In this document: positions 4,633-5,685 of the stretch, piece by piece | How positions within the stretch are numbered: position 1 is the first letter of the stretch | Layout: each line of letters opens with the position of its first letter | Assembly: GCA_964525785.1 (NCBI GenBank) | Contig: CAZGIX010000259.1 | Location: forward strand, 1 to 5,685 | Direction of reading: 5' to 3' | Source of the DNA: JAQBDA01 sp964525785 | GTDB taxonomy: Bacteria > Chloroflexota > Anaerolineae > Anaerolineales > UBA4823 | Length of the DNA: 5,685 bases | The notes under the pieces: model-generated | Seen by the model: the letters and a program-made list of their open reading frames with translations, nothing else | Databases searched by the model: none | Told to the model about the DNA's origin: nothing | Translations under genes and position numbers: made by a program

Positions 4633-5573
4633 CCCGTATCTACCACCTTGACCACCTCACCCCGCCGGATGTGGTAGTGGTCGAAATCACGCGCCACGAA
4701 GGTGTTCGGAAAGATCGACTGAGCCTCCGCCAGCACATCGCGCTCGCGGTAGCGGCGCGAGATATGGGTCAGGAAGAGCTGCCGCACCCCGCTGCGCACT
4801 GCCAGCTCCGCTGCCTGCCTGGCGGTCAGGTGCGCAAAGTCACGCGCCATGTCGGCCTCTTCCTCCAAGTAGGTAGCTTCGATCACAAGCGCATCTGCAT
4901 CCTGGCAGACACTGACAAGCTCCTCAGTCGATCCCACATCGCCCACGTGCACCAGGCGCGTCCCCGGGCGCTCCGCTCCGAGCACCTGTTCCGGCTCGAT
5001 GCGACGCCCATCCGGAAGGGTTACAGTCTGCCCGTTGACCAGGTCGCGCCGCCAGGGACCGGGTGGTATACCCAAGGCCTCGGCTTGCTCTGCCAGGAAA
5101 GGCCGGCGTGAGCGTTCTTCGAACAAATAGCCCAAGCAGTCCGGACCGCGATGCTGCACGGGGAAGGAAGACACACGCAAGTCCCCAGCCTCGAAGAACA
5201 CTCCGGCCTGGATCTCGCGCAGATGAATGGCGATCGGCGGTCGTGCCCCGCGCAGCACCACCCCGAACAGGAGGTCATGGATGCGCTCCAGGGCCCAACG
5301 CCCACCAAAGATCTCAAGCTCGTCGATCGCATCCCAGCGCGAGAAGGTAGAGAGCAGTCCCGCCAGCCCAAGGATATGATCCAGGTGACCATGTGTGATC
5401 AGGATACGGTTGAGGCGTTTGAAGCCAACCCCCGCCTGGAGGATCTGGCGCTGTGTACCTTCTCCACAGTCAACCAGGAAGCGGTACTCATCGTGAATAA
5501 CCATCTGAGCGGACAGCCCGCGATGGACAGATGGCGCCGAAGCAGAGGTGCCAAGGAAGAGGACCTCGAACAA
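4629..5573 (-). CDS. rnz: Ribonuclease Z (tRNA 3'-processing endonuclease)
   Basis: Endonuclease that removes 3' trailers from tRNA precursors after the discriminator base. 314 residues, the size of bacterial short-form RNase Z. Opening 'EVLFLGTSASAPSVHRG' and 'FLVDCGEGTQRQ' are typical. Metal ligands are all present: H61-G-H63-L-D65-H66, H141 (VQHRGPD), D212 (VGDVGST) and H270 (LFLTHISRRY). The flexible-arm (exosite) region is recognisable at about 150-185, with 'LGIPPGPWRRDLVNGQTV'. The usual HEATY motif reads IEATY (231-235). The start is TTG 5573, supported by AAAGGA at 5586-5581 with 7 nt spacing; an ATG at 5581 is in another frame. The gene is convergent with the small membrane protein, sharing 4 bp at the stops. 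The second metallo-beta-lactamase-fold protein in this window (2856-3542) belongs to a different family. Confidence 0.93.
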   Translation of the reverse strand: MFEVLFLGTSASAPSVHRGLSAQMVIHDEYRFLVDCGEGTQRQILQAGVGFKRLNRILITHGHLDHILGLAGLLSTFSRWDAIDELEIFGGRWALERIHDLLFGVVLRGARPPIAIHLREIQAGVFFEAGDLRVSSFPVQHRGPDCLGYLFEERSRRPFLAEQAEALGIPPGPWRRDLVNGQTVTLPDGRRIEPEQVLGAERPGTRLVHVGDVGSTEELVSVCQDADALVIEATYLEEEADMARDFAHLTARQAAELAVRSGVRQLFLTHISRRYRERDVLAEAQSIFPNTFVARDFDHYHIRRGEVVKVVDTG

Positions 5574-5599
5574 TTGGGCATCCTTTCGACTTGCAGATC

Positions 5600-5649
5600 G
5601 GATTGCGACCGCCTACCTGGCACGGAGCGTGCAATCCAGGTGAATTGTA
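5600..5649 (-). promoter_or_regulatory. Possible promoter and 5' leader hairpin of ribonuclease Z
   Basis: On the minus strand TACAAT (5649-5644) is a plausible -10 with no convincing -35. Transcription would start near 5637, exactly at a perfect 7-bp inverted repeat: GGATTGC (5637-5631) and GCAATCC (5606-5600) enclose a 24-nt loop that itself contains GCC/GGC pairing. The ribosome binding site AAAGGA lies 14 nt after the stem. The rest of 5574-5685 shows no gene. Confidence 0.35.
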
Positions 5650-5685
5650 CCGCATCCCAGGCGATCATCGTTACCCGACCCAGCG

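Noticed and set aside
4640..4682. Inverted repeat CTACCAC/GTGGTAG as a bidirectional terminator
   Set aside because: It is inside the end of the RNase Z coding region (HYH/VVDTG codons), has a 24-nt loop and no T-run.
1..5685. CRISPR array, insertion sequence or phage genes
   Set aside because: No regularly spaced repeats, no transposase or integrase motifs, no terminal inverted repeats with target duplications were seen.

Overview
The window looks like chromosomal DNA from a moderately GC-rich, free-living bacterium. The protein flavour (a cupredoxin lipoprotein, a YuiH-type molybdopterin oxidoreductase ending in an 'AGYHNxADVWxEERFG'-like tail, and GTG/TTG starts) is reminiscent of Chloroflexota/Anaerolineae. 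That placement is inferred from recalled family resemblance, not tested. No phage, insertion sequence, CRISPR, rRNA or convincing tRNA is visible.

Layout, left to right. (1) 1-156 is an AT-richer upstream region with a possible divergent gene start at the left edge. (2) 157-648 (+) encodes a secreted, lipid-anchored type-1 copper cupredoxin. (3) 649-1245 (-) encodes an RNase HI-family protein whose stop abuts the cupredoxin stop. (4) 1246-1588 is the largest non-coding stretch. It holds a near-consensus minus-strand promoter, about 200 nt of transcribed leader or small RNA, a terminator-like hairpin just before the RNase H ribosome binding site, and a palindromic operator-like site next to the divergent asparaginase gene. 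(5) 1589-2071 (+) encodes a single-domain asparaginase-like protein. (6) 2131-3542 (+) is a two-gene operon: a membrane-anchored SRPBCC protein and a UPF0173/YtkL-type metallo-hydrolase with an ATGA stop/start overlap, behind a TATAAT promoter carrying 9-bp direct repeats. (7) 3543-3696 has two interleaved inverted repeats followed by an extended -10 promoter. (8) 3697-4632 (+) is a sulfite-oxidase-fold molybdoenzyme followed 3 nt later by a small three-helix membrane protein. (9) 4629-5573 (-) encodes ribonuclease Z, convergent with the membrane protein and sharing the palindrome TTAA for both stop codons.

Two genes concern RNA metabolism (RNase H-like, RNase Z) and two encode metallo-beta-lactamase-fold proteins. 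Otherwise the genes read as small independent housekeeping or redox units rather than one pathway. I see no defence or mobile system. The most interesting parts are the non-coding ones: the leader/sRNA candidate at 1256-1460, the pseudoknot-topology repeat at 3608-3654, and the leader hairpin of RNase Z.
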